Part shown: positions 51,927-61,477 of the stretch, piece after piece | How positions within the stretch are numbered: the first letter of the stretch is position 1 | Layout: each line of letters begins with the position of its first letter | Assembly (NCBI RefSeq): GCF_026427595.1 | Contig: NZ_CP101527.1 | Coordinates: 1,311,001 to 1,375,000, forward strand | Direction: 5' to 3' | Source of the DNA: Alkalimarinus sediminis | GTDB taxonomy: Bacteria; Pseudomonadota; Gammaproteobacteria; Pseudomonadales; Oleiphilaceae | Length of the DNA: 64,000 nt | The notes under the pieces: generated by a model | The model's database searches: none | What the model was told of the DNA's origin: nothing | What the model saw: only the letters and a program-made list of their open reading frames with translations | Translations under genes and position numbers: made by a program

Positions 51927-52829
51927 TTGCAAGGATCGCAGTCAAAGATCAAAAATGCACTAACCATAGATGTTGAAGACTATTTTCATGTGGCTGCGCT
52001 TGCTAAAAGCATTCCTACCTCAAAATGGGATTCATTAGAGTGTCGAGTAGAGAAAAACACAGATAAATTACTCGAACTCTTCGCGTCTAAAAACGTAAAA
52101 GCAACATTCTTTACACTCGGCTGGGTAGCAGAACGATACCCCCAAATCGTAAAAAATATAGCAGCAGCCGGCCATGAAGTAGCCTCACACGGCTACAGTC
52201 ACCAGTTGATTTATAGTCAAACGCCAAAAGTTTTTAAGGAAGAGACACACAAATCAAAAGTGATACTTGAAGATATTACCCAGCAAGAAATCATAGGGTA
52301 CCGCGCTGCCAGCTACTCCATTACCAACCAGTCTAAATGGGCATTAGATATATTGTGCGAGCTTGGGTTTAAATATGACTCAAGTATCTTCCCGGTTAAA
52401 CATGACCTTTATGGTATTCCGGGTAGTCCGCGTTGGCCTTATAACTTAACAACAGATAAGAACAATAGCATTGTAGAATTCCCCATTTCGACATTTAATA
52501 TCGCTAATTACAAGTTGCCGATTGCTGGTGGCGGCTACTTTAGATTGTTTCCATACTGGTTTACTAAATTAGGGCTAGGTTCTATAAACCGAGAAAATGA
52601 GCCTTTTGTATTCTATCTCCACCCTTGGGAGGTCGATCCAGAACAACCTAAAGTCCAGGCGAGCTGGTTTTCTATGTTTAGGCACTATAACAACTTAGAT
52701 AAGTGCTACGCACGTTTAGAGCGCTTAATGTCAGACTTTAACTTTACTACGGTAGAAGATGTTTTAATTACCAAACAACTTTTACAGCCTAGAGAAACAC
52801 AGGCAGCATTTAACGAGGGCACACTGTAA
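51927..52829 (+). CDS. XrtA-associated polysaccharide deacetylase (NodB, DUF3473)
   Basis: The 300-residue enzyme has a NodB domain with ALTIDVEDYFHVAALAKS near residue 10 (metal-binding DxxD-type Asp) and VASHGYSHQLIYSQTP (H-x3-H) near 88. The C-terminal part FYLHPWEVDPEQP and FRHYNNLDKCY matches the DUF3473 extension of TIGR03006-type deacetylases. It probably removes N- or O-acetyl groups from the polymer. The start is TTG 51927, supported by AAGGTAGGT. ATG is not available in frame before the conserved block. Confidence 0.88.
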   Translation: MQGSQSKIKNALTIDVEDYFHVAALAKSIPTSKWDSLECRVEKNTDKLLELFASKNVKATFFTLGWVAERYPQIVKNIAAAGHEVASHGYSHQLIYSQTPKVFKEETHKSKVILEDITQQEIIGYRAASYSITNQSKWALDILCELGFKYDSSIFPVKHDLYGIPGSPRWPYNLTTDKNNSIVEFPISTFNIANYKLPIAGGGYFRLFPYWFTKLGLGSINRENEPFVFYLHPWEVDPEQPKVQASWFSMFRHYNNLDKCYARLERLMSDFNFTTVEDVLITKQLLQPRETQAAFNEGTL

Positions 52830-53978
52830 ATGGAAACGCTTTTTTGGTTCAGCTTATCCTTAGTGGTGTATATTTACATCGGTTATCCCATTGTTATTAA
52901 ACTGTTAGCGGTAAAGCCCAAAACAATTGCAGCTGACGGTGCGTATCAACCTACGGTATCAATTCTTATTGCCGCTTTTAATGAAGAAAAAGAGATCGAG
53001 AGCACCATAAGAAATAAAATGGCGTTAGATTACCCTTCAGATAAACTTGAAATTATCGTGGTTTCAGATGAGTCAGAAGACAAAACCGACGAAATTGTAG
53101 AAAGTATTGCTGCAGAGTCTTCTATCTCAATAAAATTAGTGCGCCAAGTGCCCCGTAAAGGGAAAACTTCAGGGCTCAACCTGATAGTACCCAAAGCGAC
53201 AGGCGATATTATTGTCTTTTCGGATGCTAACTCACTTTACGCACCGAATGCGCTCATAGAGCTTGTCAAAAATTTTGCAGATATGCAGGTAGGCTATGTC
53301 ACCGGTAAAATGGTTTACACCACCGAAGATGGGTCACTGGTAGGGGATGGCTGTAGCAGTTATATGAAGTACGAAAACTGGCTACGAGAACAAGAAACTC
53401 AAGTAGGTTCAATAGTAGGTGTTGATGGCGGCATTGACGCCATGCGCCGAGTATTATACGAAAAGCTGAACGCAGATCAGCTGCCCGACTTTGTACAGCC
53501 ACTAAAAGTAGCCGAAAAAGGTTATCGTGTTGTTTATGAGCCAAATGCGCTTCTAAAAGAAGAAGCCCTAGATGACCCAGATCGTGAGTATAGCATGCGG
53601 GTGCGAGTATCTCTCCGAGCACTATGGGCGTTACATGATATGCGGCAGCTCCTGAACCCGTTTAAACATGGGGTGTTCTCGTTTCAGTTAATCTCTCATA
53701 AATTACTACGTTATCTGGCTTTCATCCCGCTAATTTGGGTGTTTTTGGCCAACCTATACATCCTCGATGAAGGGGGCATCTATATACTCGCCATCATTGG
53801 TCAACTCTCATTTTACGGGTTGGCCTATAAAGGCAAGCAACACACCAAAGATGATGACGCGCCTGTCTACTACACACTCCCTTATTACTTCACTCTTTTA
53901 AACGTTGCATGCCTTCATGCCACTTGGCGATATATCAAAGGTGAAAAGCAAGTGATTTGGAAGCCAAGGGCAGGGTAG
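52830..53978 (+). CDS. Family 2 glycosyltransferase with C-terminal membrane segments
   Basis: The 382-residue protein has an N-terminal TM (about 3-20), then a GT-A domain with VSILIAAFNEEKEIE near residue 44, VVSDESEDKTDEI and VFSDANSLYAPNALIEL (Asp-x-Asn metal site). Membrane helices lie near 295-345. It resembles processive or membrane-bound GT2 enzymes. ATG directly follows the deacetylase TAA. The sugar added cannot be predicted. Confidence 0.9.
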   Translation: METLFWFSLSLVVYIYIGYPIVIKLLAVKPKTIAADGAYQPTVSILIAAFNEEKEIESTIRNKMALDYPSDKLEIIVVSDESEDKTDEIVESIAAESSISIKLVRQVPRKGKTSGLNLIVPKATGDIIVFSDANSLYAPNALIELVKNFADMQVGYVTGKMVYTTEDGSLVGDGCSSYMKYENWLREQETQVGSIVGVDGGIDAMRRVLYEKLNADQLPDFVQPLKVAEKGYRVVYEPNALLKEEALDDPDREYSMRVRVSLRALWALHDMRQLLNPFKHGVFSFQLISHKLLRYLAFIPLIWVFLANLYILDEGGIYILAIIGQLSFYGLAYKGKQHTKDDDAPVYYTLPYYFTLLNVACLHATWRYIKGEKQVIWKPRAG

Positions 53979-53982
53979 CGTA

Positions 53983-55086
53983 ATGGGAAAAGTTTACTAT
54001 CTAATAGACCATTTTAAAGACCCTTACGCTGGTACAGAAGGCCAGCTATACGCATTAATTAAGGCGTTAGTAGAACAGAAGAAACGGATTGAAGTAGGCG
54101 TATTTCGGAATAGTGATTATATTAAAAGCGGCGATTTTCCATGCTCTGTAAAAGTGCTAGGCATTACCAAAATGTTTAGCCCAGTCGCGTTTTTTAAACT
54201 GTTTCAACTGGGCTTTTATTTAAGAAAAAATAACTTCAAATTGGTTCATATCTTTTTTAATGATGCCTCTGTTATTGCGCCCATAGTGCTAAAGCTTTTT
54301 GGCATCAAGGTGATTATTTCACGGCGTGATATGGGGTTTTGGTACACCGACACACTCAAAAAGATATTAAAATTCAATGCAAATTTTGTGGATGGCTGCA
54401 TTTGTAATAGCGAAGCGGTTAAACAGGTCACGGTTGATTCAGAAGGCTATGCGTTAAGCCAGGTGCATGTTGTTTATAATGGTCTTCCGCCACACAAGCT
54501 TGCAAAAGTAGACAAGTTACAGCAAACCGACGACAGTAAAACCATAGGCATAGTTGCCAACATCCGCCCTGTAAAACGCATACAAGATTTAGTAAGTGCC
54601 TTCGCTATTGTTAAAAAAACGGTTCAACAAGCAAAGCTCGTGATTGTAGGAGATGGCGATAATACCTCTTTACTACACCAAGCCACAGCGCTTGGAGTAG
54701 CAGACGCAATTGAGTTTACAGGTGCTCAAAAAAACGTTGCGCAGTATATAGCGCAGTTTGATGTGGCCACTTTGACTTCTGAATCCGAAGGGCTTTCAAA
54801 TGCAATTATCGAGTATATGGTGTATAGCAAGCCGGTTGTTTGTAGCCGAGTAGGGGGTAATCCCGAGTTAGTAGAACACGGCACAAATGGACTGCTTTAT
54901 GATGTCACTAATGTGGAACAGTTAGCAGAGCACCTGATCAAACTGTTGCAAGACTCTGCCTTGAGTGAAGAATACGGCCGAAACGGGCGAGAAAAAGTAG
55001 AAAAGGAATTTTCAATACAGCAAATGGTCACTAACACGCTGTCAATTTATTCAAAATACGGTTATTCGGTTGGTCAGAATCAATGA
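53983..55086 (+). CDS. Family 4 glycosyltransferase
   Basis: The 367-residue GT-B enzyme has the N-terminal DHFKDPYAGTEGQLYALI motif. Its donor-binding half shows IGIVANIRPVKRIQDLVSAF, VIVGDGDNTSLL and the E-x7-E nucleotide-sugar motif ESEGLSNAIIEYM near residue 265. It likely extends the polysaccharide repeat unit. The last four bases overlap the next gene (ATGA), so translation is coupled. Confidence 0.92.
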   Translation: MGKVYYLIDHFKDPYAGTEGQLYALIKALVEQKKRIEVGVFRNSDYIKSGDFPCSVKVLGITKMFSPVAFFKLFQLGFYLRKNNFKLVHIFFNDASVIAPIVLKLFGIKVIISRRDMGFWYTDTLKKILKFNANFVDGCICNSEAVKQVTVDSEGYALSQVHVVYNGLPPHKLAKVDKLQQTDDSKTIGIVANIRPVKRIQDLVSAFAIVKKTVQQAKLVIVGDGDNTSLLHQATALGVADAIEFTGAQKNVAQYIAQFDVATLTSESEGLSNAIIEYMVYSKPVVCSRVGGNPELVEHGTNGLLYDVTNVEQLAEHLIKLLQDSALSEEYGRNGREKVEKEFSIQQMVTNTLSIYSKYGYSVGQNQ

Positions 55087-56423
55087 TAGAAACGTTATCA
55101 CGTACAGTATTTCACCCTCTTTGGGATATCAAAGACAAAAGCAACAAGCTTAACCACGTTAAAGCGCTTGAAAAATCTCAGTGGCTATCTACTGAAGCAT
55201 TAAAAGCGGCTCAGTGGAAGAAACTACAGAATACCCTTCATTACGCTGCCCAATATAGCCCGTATTATCGTAAGTTGTTTAAAACCCTAGGTTTAACGCC
55301 AGATGATATTAAAACCCCTGAAGATTATTTACGCATACCAGTGACCACAAAACTCGACATTAGAAACAATACTGATCAGTTTATTAGTGAAGAATACACA
55401 AAAGAATCGTTAGTGTTAGCCAAAACAGGTGGCTCAACAGGGGTATCACTTAACTTGTATTTTGATGAAGCGTGTCAGGAACAGCGCAATGCCGCAGCCA
55501 TTAGAAGTGACCGATGGGCGGGTTGGAACCTAGGTCATAAGCGTGCCGCCCTTTGGGGTAACCCACCTACGCCAACCACCTTCAAGCAAAAAGTGAGGCA
55601 TCATCTGTTAGATAGAACCATTTATCTCGACACAATGGCCCTTAATAATGACTCAATGGGCGCATTTGTTGCGCAGTGGCACGAAGAAAAACCTAAATCA
55701 TTATTCGGCCATGCACATTCTATTTACATGTTCGCAAAATATGTGTCAGCAAATAATATAAAAGACTTACGCCCACAAGCCATTGTCGCAACCTCCATGA
55801 TGTTATTAGATCATGAACGAGTACTTATCGAATCGGTATTTGAGTGCAAAGTTACCAACCGCTATGGCTGTGAAGAAGTCGGTCTAATAGGCTGTGAGTG
55901 TGAACAACATAATGGCATGCACCTTAATACTGATCATCTTTATATAGAATTTTTAGATGACGACAATCAGCCCGTACCTGCAGGACAACCAGGTAAAATA
56001 ATACTGACCGACTTTAATAACAAAGGCATGCCCTTGTTACGCTATCAAGTAGAAGATATCGGTATCCCAAGTGATCGCATTTGTCAGTGTGGGCGAGGGC
56101 TACCTATTATGGAAGGCCTGCAAGGCCGTGTTGCAGACTTTTTGAAAGGGCCCAATGGCTCGTTAGTTGCGGGTATCTCATTAGTAGAGCGCACGCTCAC
56201 CGATATTAAAGGGCTGGAGCAAATACAATTAGTACAGCCTGAGTTAAATAGAATTGAAATAAACAGAGTGAAAGGTGTCGATTACGACGAAAACACCGAC
56301 CCGCTACTGTTAAAAGAATTAAATTCGGTATTTGGGCCTCATATTGAGTGCATCATTAATGATGTGACCGAAATCGCGCAAGAAAATAATGGCAAATATC
56401 GCTTTTCGATTTGTAAAGTTTAG
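55083..56423 (+). CDS. PaaK/CapK-like adenylate-forming enzyme
   Basis: The 446-residue protein resembles phenylacetate-CoA ligases and the CapK protein of capsule loci. AKTGGSTGVSLNLYFDEACQ near residue 115 is the adenylation P-loop, TNRYGCEEVGLIGCECEQHN near 260 carries a cysteine group, and ICQCGRGLP near 340 is the zinc-associated signature. CapK-like enzymes are common in polysaccharide loci but their acyl substrate is unknown. It could activate an acyl or amino acid group for decoration of the polymer. ATG overlaps the upstream glycosyltransferase stop. Confidence 0.85.
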   Translation: MIETLSRTVFHPLWDIKDKSNKLNHVKALEKSQWLSTEALKAAQWKKLQNTLHYAAQYSPYYRKLFKTLGLTPDDIKTPEDYLRIPVTTKLDIRNNTDQFISEEYTKESLVLAKTGGSTGVSLNLYFDEACQEQRNAAAIRSDRWAGWNLGHKRAALWGNPPTPTTFKQKVRHHLLDRTIYLDTMALNNDSMGAFVAQWHEEKPKSLFGHAHSIYMFAKYVSANNIKDLRPQAIVATSMMLLDHERVLIESVFECKVTNRYGCEEVGLIGCECEQHNGMHLNTDHLYIEFLDDDNQPVPAGQPGKIILTDFNNKGMPLLRYQVEDIGIPSDRICQCGRGLPIMEGLQGRVADFLKGPNGSLVAGISLVERTLTDIKGLEQIQLVQPELNRIEINRVKGVDYDENTDPLLLKELNSVFGPHIECIINDVTEIAQENNGKYRFSICKV

Positions 56424-56452
56424 TTGTATTAACAAGGCAGAATTAGATAAAA

Positions 56453-57346
56453 ATGAACAGTAATCCGCTCGTCAGTATTGTATTAGCCAGCTATAACATG
56501 GGGCACTATCTACCCGAATCTGTACGTACTGTATTGGCGCAGACCTATGAAAACATCGAAGTTGTTATTATTGATGATGGCTCTACCGATGACACAGAAG
56601 AACAGATCAAACCACTATTAGCCGATTCGCGCCTTCGTTATATTAAGCAAGAAAATCAAGGCCAGCCTAAAGCCAAGAACAACGGTATAAAAGCCTGCAA
56701 GGGCGAATACATTGCCTTTTGTGATGGGGATGATTTATGGGCGCCTAATAAACTAGAAGTACAACTACCGCTTTTCAAAGACGATCCAGACGTCGGTGTG
56801 GTCTACTCTGAAGTGAGCTACATCGACGATAAAGGTAAACCATTAGATAAAGAGCAGCCCTACGAACGCTTTAGCGGCAAAGTCACCGATAAACTCATCT
56901 TAAAAAACTTTATTCCTTTTGGCACCGCCATTGTAAAAAAACAATGCTTTGATGAAATGGGCATGTTTGATGAAGCGCTACCGATGGGTATTGATTGGGA
57001 TTTATGGCTACGATTTTCTACTCGTTATAAGATCATGTACACCCCAGCAAAGACTTACATATACCGAATATGGCCTGGTCAAATGTCGTCAAATTACCGT
57101 GGGCGATACCATCATGCCGAACTGATCATGAATAAGTTTATAAGTAACAACCCAGGAGTGTTATCACAAAAAACGATTAATCGAGCATGGTCTGATACTT
57201 ATAACAGTAAAGGCATGGCCATTGCCCAAGCAGAACAAACTATTAAAGAGCCACTCAGCAATATTGCAACTGCGCTCCGTCACGACATTAAATATATACC
57301 GGCATGGAAGTCGCTGGTTAAAATACTCATCCGCAGAACGCGCTAG
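56453..57346 (+). CDS. Family 2 glycosyltransferase
   Basis: The 297-residue enzyme has the standard GT-A start VSIVLASYNMGHYLPESVRT, with VVIIDDGSTDDTEEQI and FCDGDDLWAPNKLEVQL as nucleotide/metal-binding site. GIDWDLWLRFSTRY is the acceptor-side motif. It has no membrane segment. It is part of the co-directional cluster, 29 bp after the CapK-like gene. Confidence 0.92.
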   Translation: MNSNPLVSIVLASYNMGHYLPESVRTVLAQTYENIEVVIIDDGSTDDTEEQIKPLLADSRLRYIKQENQGQPKAKNNGIKACKGEYIAFCDGDDLWAPNKLEVQLPLFKDDPDVGVVYSEVSYIDDKGKPLDKEQPYERFSGKVTDKLILKNFIPFGTAIVKKQCFDEMGMFDEALPMGIDWDLWLRFSTRYKIMYTPAKTYIYRIWPGQMSSNYRGRYHHAELIMNKFISNNPGVLSQKTINRAWSDTYNSKGMAIAQAEQTIKEPLSNIATALRHDIKYIPAWKSLVKILIRRTR

Positions 57347-57357
57347 GCAGGGACGTC

Positions 57358-58335
57358 ATGACAGTAAAAAACATAGCCTATGCGATAGGGAAAGCCCTAG
57401 GCGGTGTTAAGGTACTCAAGTACCTGGCACGCAACCACCCGCGAATATTAATGTATCACCGCATACGCGCTACGGCAGAAGGTGATGGCATTCATGTTGA
57501 TGTTTTTCGACAGCAGATGGAAATACTAGCAAGAGATTTTAATGTCGTTTCTCTCGAAGAACTATTACACCTAGCAAATAATAACCAGCCCTTACCCCAG
57601 CATGCGGTTGTGATTACCTTTGATGACGGGTATGAAGACTTTTATCTTAATGCCTTTCCCGTTTTACAGGCGCTTTCGTTACCTACCACTGTGTTTGTGA
57701 CAACAGGGTTTGTTAGCAATGAAACCTGGCTTTGGCCCGATAAAATTAAATATATGCTCTCAGAGTCGCAAATAGGCACCTTATTTGTACCTGAATTAAA
57801 CACAACCTTTACCCTAAAAACCGACAAATTACGCGCTTGGCATTCAATCGCTGACTACTGCTTAACGATTCCAAATAAACAAAAAAATCCGTTTATTAAT
57901 GATCTAGCCATTAAACTTAGCGTAACGCTACCGTTTAGCGCGCCAGACATGTACAAAGCGCTCAGCTGGGATCAAGTAAAAGAAATGTCAGCAAACGGTA
58001 TCGATATTGGCAGTCACTCAGTCACTCACCCAGTCATGACCAAATTAGAACTGACCGATCTGAGGGATGAACTTGAAAACTCAAAGCGCATCATCGAACA
58101 AATGCTCAATAAACCCGTAACAGGGTTTTGTTTCCCTAATGGGTTAAGTGAAGATATTAACGAAGAAGTACAAGGGGAAATTAATAGAGCAGGGTATCAG
58201 TATGCGTTAGCGGCATTTCCTACTTTGAACCCACTGGCTGAACGTTTGGCTATAGGGCGGTATCCTGCTCACCCTGACATATCAGAGTTTGAAAAAATCG
58301 TTTATGGTTTCCGTTTACAGAGATTAAGCAATTAA
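57358..58335 (+). CDS. Polysaccharide deacetylase (NodB) family protein
   Basis: The 325-residue protein shows RILMYHRIRATAEGDGIHVD, VVITFDDGYEDFYLNAFPVL (catalytic Asp pair) near residue 85 and IDIGSHSVTHPVMTKLELT (H-x3-H) near 216. It ends without a membrane anchor and lacks a clear signal peptide. A metal-dependent deacetylase acting on the polysaccharide or on a lipid-linked sugar is likely. It is one of three NodB proteins in the locus. Confidence 0.9.
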   Translation: MTVKNIAYAIGKALGGVKVLKYLARNHPRILMYHRIRATAEGDGIHVDVFRQQMEILARDFNVVSLEELLHLANNNQPLPQHAVVITFDDGYEDFYLNAFPVLQALSLPTTVFVTTGFVSNETWLWPDKIKYMLSESQIGTLFVPELNTTFTLKTDKLRAWHSIADYCLTIPNKQKNPFINDLAIKLSVTLPFSAPDMYKALSWDQVKEMSANGIDIGSHSVTHPVMTKLELTDLRDELENSKRIIEQMLNKPVTGFCFPNGLSEDINEEVQGEINRAGYQYALAAFPTLNPLAERLAIGRYPAHPDISEFEKIVYGFRLQRLSN

Positions 58336-58339
58336 TACT

Positions 58340-59461
58340 ATGAAAATACTTCATGTAATCGACAGTGGTGGTTTTTACGGTGCAGAGGCCATGCTTGTTG
58401 AACTTGCGTTAGAGCAAATAAAGGCTGGCCACTCTGTAACTATATGCAGTATTGGGACGCCCAGTGAACTCGAGAAGCCAATTGAAAAAGTTTGTAAAGA
58501 GAGAGGCATTAATGTTTACCCTCTTAGGATGAAAGCAGGGCTAAATCTCTTAGGTGGAATGAATATCGTGAACTATGCCAAGCAGCATGGGTTTGATCTA
58601 TTTCATAGTCATGGCTATAAAGGGAATATCCTTCTAGGGCTTTTGCCAATAAAACTAAGACGGCTGCCATTAATTATGACTCTACACGGTAAAACCACAG
58701 TTAGTGGGTTTTCTAAAATGAGAGTGTATGAAATTCTGGATCAAGTCTTTTTCAAAAGAATGGACGCAGTAGTAGTCGTTGCTAATGAATTATTGGAACG
58801 AAGGGGGTTAGTAGGTAGAAAACTAAAAAACCTCACTGTAATACCTAACGGAATTTCAGAGGTGTTACCAGAAATTCCTTTAAATGATCCTATCGCGACC
58901 AGGTTAATAAGCATAAAAAAAACAGGACCTATCATTGGCTCTATAGGCCGCTTGTCAGAAGAGAAGGGCTACTCTTTACTGATATTAGCATTTGCAAAAC
59001 TAAAAGAGGAGAACTCAGGTCTTCAATTAGTAATAATGGGTGATGGCCCTCTGAAAAGCCAACTTATTAATATTGCAAATAAAGCAGGTGTTTCAAGCTC
59101 GGTTTGTTTTATGGGATACATAGATAATGCAAGCCACTACCTGACCTATTTTGATATTTATGTAAATAGCTCTTTTACAGAGGGTATGCCTATAACACTG
59201 CTTGAAGCTATGAGGGCTGATTGCCCAATTGTTGCATCTAAAGCTGGTGGGATGCCAGAACTGCTAAAGGGTGGAGAATACGGTAACTTATTCTCTGTTG
59301 GTGATATAGACGCATTAAGTTTATCGCTTAAGAACGCTTTTACTGGGGGGGGGCAAAAAGTAACTAAGGCAAAAAAGTTTTTTAAAAGCAAACTTACATC
59401 AAGAGTTATGTCCGATAAGTATATTGAAGTCTATAATAAAGTCATTTCAAATGCAGACTAA
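58340..59461 (+). CDS. Family 4 glycosyltransferase
   Basis: The 373-residue GT-B enzyme begins MKILHVIDSGGFYGAEAML, a frequent GT4 start. The C-terminal half has IGSIGRLSEEKGYSLLILAF, IMGDGPLKSQLINIA and the E-x7-E motif SFTEGMPITLLEAM near residue 279. It directly follows the deacetylase (4 bp). Confidence 0.92.
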   Translation: MKILHVIDSGGFYGAEAMLVELALEQIKAGHSVTICSIGTPSELEKPIEKVCKERGINVYPLRMKAGLNLLGGMNIVNYAKQHGFDLFHSHGYKGNILLGLLPIKLRRLPLIMTLHGKTTVSGFSKMRVYEILDQVFFKRMDAVVVVANELLERRGLVGRKLKNLTVIPNGISEVLPEIPLNDPIATRLISIKKTGPIIGSIGRLSEEKGYSLLILAFAKLKEENSGLQLVIMGDGPLKSQLINIANKAGVSSSVCFMGYIDNASHYLTYFDIYVNSSFTEGMPITLLEAMRADCPIVASKAGGMPELLKGGEYGNLFSVGDIDALSLSLKNAFTGGGQKVTKAKKFFKSKLTSRVMSDKYIEVYNKVISNAD

Positions 59462-59524
59462 AGTTATATTTGCATGTCTGTATTTATTAACTGGTAGTTT
59501 GATTTATATTCAAAGGGCAAATAA

Positions 59525-60454
59525 TTGAAGTTCTCTATAGTTATTCTTACTTACAATAGACCTAACAGCTTAGCTAATTTATTGACACATTTAGAAGAAG
59601 TAATGGTTGCAGGTGTTGAAGTTATTGTCGTAGACAATAACTCAGTGAATGTTAATTGGAGTCAATTTAAAAATAAATACCCCCTAGTGGAGTTTATTCA
59701 CTTGGGAGAAAATGTTGGAGTTGGAGGTCGTAATGAAGGTATTAGAAGAGCGCAAGGGCAGTACGTTATTACACTTGATGATGATATCGTAGGAATAAAT
59801 CTAATAGATTTAAATGTAATTGAACAACATTTTAATGACATATCTGAACTTGGTGCTTTGTGCTTCAAAGTTCTAGACCAAAAGAATAAGTCTATAGTCA
59901 ATTGGATTCATCACTGCAAACCGGAAATTTACGCGGAGAAAGTATTTCAGACTTATGAAATTACAGAAGGAGCCGTTGTTTTCAAAAAATCTGCATTGAA
60001 AAAGGCTGGATTGTACCCAGAAGAGTTCTTTATAAGTCATGAGGGGACAGATCTAGCCTTTAGGCTTATGGATGCAGGCTACAGCGTATACTATAGTCCA
60101 GATATAATCGTTGAGCATGAGCATGCCTTGGCTGGTCGACCAAGCTGGAGGCGCTATTATTACGATACTAGGAATAGTATATGGCTTGCGATAAGGAATT
60201 ACGATTTAGAACTAATCATCAAAAGATTACCCATTGCTTTAATTTCTATGCTTATTTACTCAATTAGGGATGGATATTTTAAATTTTGGGTAAAGGGGGT
60301 CTATGATGCATTAAAGGCTTTTGGTGAGGCTAACAAAAATAGAACAAGAATGAAGGCCTGCGTTAAGAAAGAGATAAAATGTATTGATAAGATGAGGCCT
60401 AGTACATTTTATATGATTAAGAAAAGACTCTTTACTAGAAAGGTTAGAATTTAA
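59525..60454 (+). CDS. Family 2 glycosyltransferase (rhamnosyl-type)
   Basis: The 309-residue protein has FSIVILTYNRPNSLANLL, VVDNNSVNVNW, and TLDDDIVGINLIDL (metal site). The late part TDLAFRLMDAGYSVYYSPD and EHEHALAGRPSWRRYYYDTR, with the Arg-Tyr-Tyr stretch, is seen in WcaA/WbbL-like transferases. The start is TTG 59525, supported by AAGGGC. Base composition turns noticeably A/T-rich from here. Confidence 0.87.
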   Translation: MKFSIVILTYNRPNSLANLLTHLEEVMVAGVEVIVVDNNSVNVNWSQFKNKYPLVEFIHLGENVGVGGRNEGIRRAQGQYVITLDDDIVGINLIDLNVIEQHFNDISELGALCFKVLDQKNKSIVNWIHHCKPEIYAEKVFQTYEITEGAVVFKKSALKKAGLYPEEFFISHEGTDLAFRLMDAGYSVYYSPDIIVEHEHALAGRPSWRRYYYDTRNSIWLAIRNYDLELIIKRLPIALISMLIYSIRDGYFKFWVKGVYDALKAFGEANKNRTRMKACVKKEIKCIDKMRPSTFYMIKKRLFTRKVRI

Positions 60455-60549
60455 TTCTCGACTAAACAGTTTTACACATCTACATTTATTTATGTAATTA
60501 CTGGGCGTTTAAAATTCCGTAAATAACCCAGTTAAAGAGGGTAGAAGCA

Positions 60550-61425
60550 TTGGATATTGATAAAAATACATATTTGAGTTTGGTGAGGATCTCAGAAAAT
60601 TATTCAATTGATATATGCCATTCGGTTGTTATGAACGAGCTAAAGGGTAGTAACTTATATGCGCCAATGATTGCGTTGAATGCTGCGATTTTAAAAAACT
60701 CAACAATAAATTCAAGTATAAAACGATGCGCAATAGCAAAACTAGCTCTAGAGTTAATAAACCGTATAAACACAATGAATTTTCCCATAGATATTTTGGA
60801 AAAATATCCTTTAGCATTTTCTAGGCTAGCAGAGTTCTTAACGCAAGAAGAGCTTCAATCAAATGATTATGATGAAGACTTCTATTTGAAGGACTCACGC
60901 TTAGTTTTAGCTGCATCTGTACCATGCGGCGCTCAAGTGGTTGACCTTATAAGTAACACAGGGTGGAAGTATGTCTTACAGCAAATGGGTTCAAGGCACT
61001 TCAGAGGCTTTATTAGTTCGTTTATCGATATGTGTAAATCCGAGGGATGGTATCGTATTCATACAGAGCCTAGATATCTAGAAGAGTTTAACCAGGAGGG
61101 GTGGAATAAATGCTATTCAGGTATTGCTGCATTACTTGAAAAAAATACGCATATTAAAGGAGTGATAGGTACAAGTTGGTTTTTTGATCCGCAGCTTATA
61201 AATATCAGTCCTAGATTAGGCTACCTTCAAACTGTTCCGATAAATGGTGGGGCGGCTATGGTTCGCAATGGACCAGGTAAAATACATACTCAACGAGCAA
61301 CAGCAACTTCAAAAACTAGAAGAGCGCTATATGAGGAAGGTAAGTATAAACCTGTATGTTATTCCATTGTTTGGCCAAGGGATAAGTTACTTGATTGGAA
61401 TAAACAATATTTAGCTTCTTTATGA
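60550..61425 (+). CDS. Uncharacterised protein of the exopolysaccharide locus, 291 aa
   Basis: I do not recognise the family. The protein is soluble, with no signal peptide or TM. The first 100 residues are helical. The second half has a dense set of conserved-looking residues: WYRIHTEPRYLEEFNQEGWN near 175, GVIGTSWFFDPQLINISPRL near 205, INGGAAMVRNG near 230 and ATATSKTRRALYEEGKY near 255. It ends VCYSIVWPRDKLLDWNK. Polar His/Thr/Glu/Arg motifs suggest an enzyme. The start is TTG 60550 after GAGGG. Its place between glycosyltransferase and deacetylase genes suggests a polymer-modification or assembly role. A/T-rich composition hints at recent acquisition. Confidence 0.75.
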   Translation: MDIDKNTYLSLVRISENYSIDICHSVVMNELKGSNLYAPMIALNAAILKNSTINSSIKRCAIAKLALELINRINTMNFPIDILEKYPLAFSRLAEFLTQEELQSNDYDEDFYLKDSRLVLAASVPCGAQVVDLISNTGWKYVLQQMGSRHFRGFISSFIDMCKSEGWYRIHTEPRYLEEFNQEGWNKCYSGIAALLEKNTHIKGVIGTSWFFDPQLINISPRLGYLQTVPINGGAAMVRNGPGKIHTQRATATSKTRRALYEEGKYKPVCYSIVWPRDKLLDWNKQYLASL

Positions 61426-61477
61426 AGAGAATTTGAATCAAATTATACTTATATGTAGTTCTTAGAGTATCAAAAAA

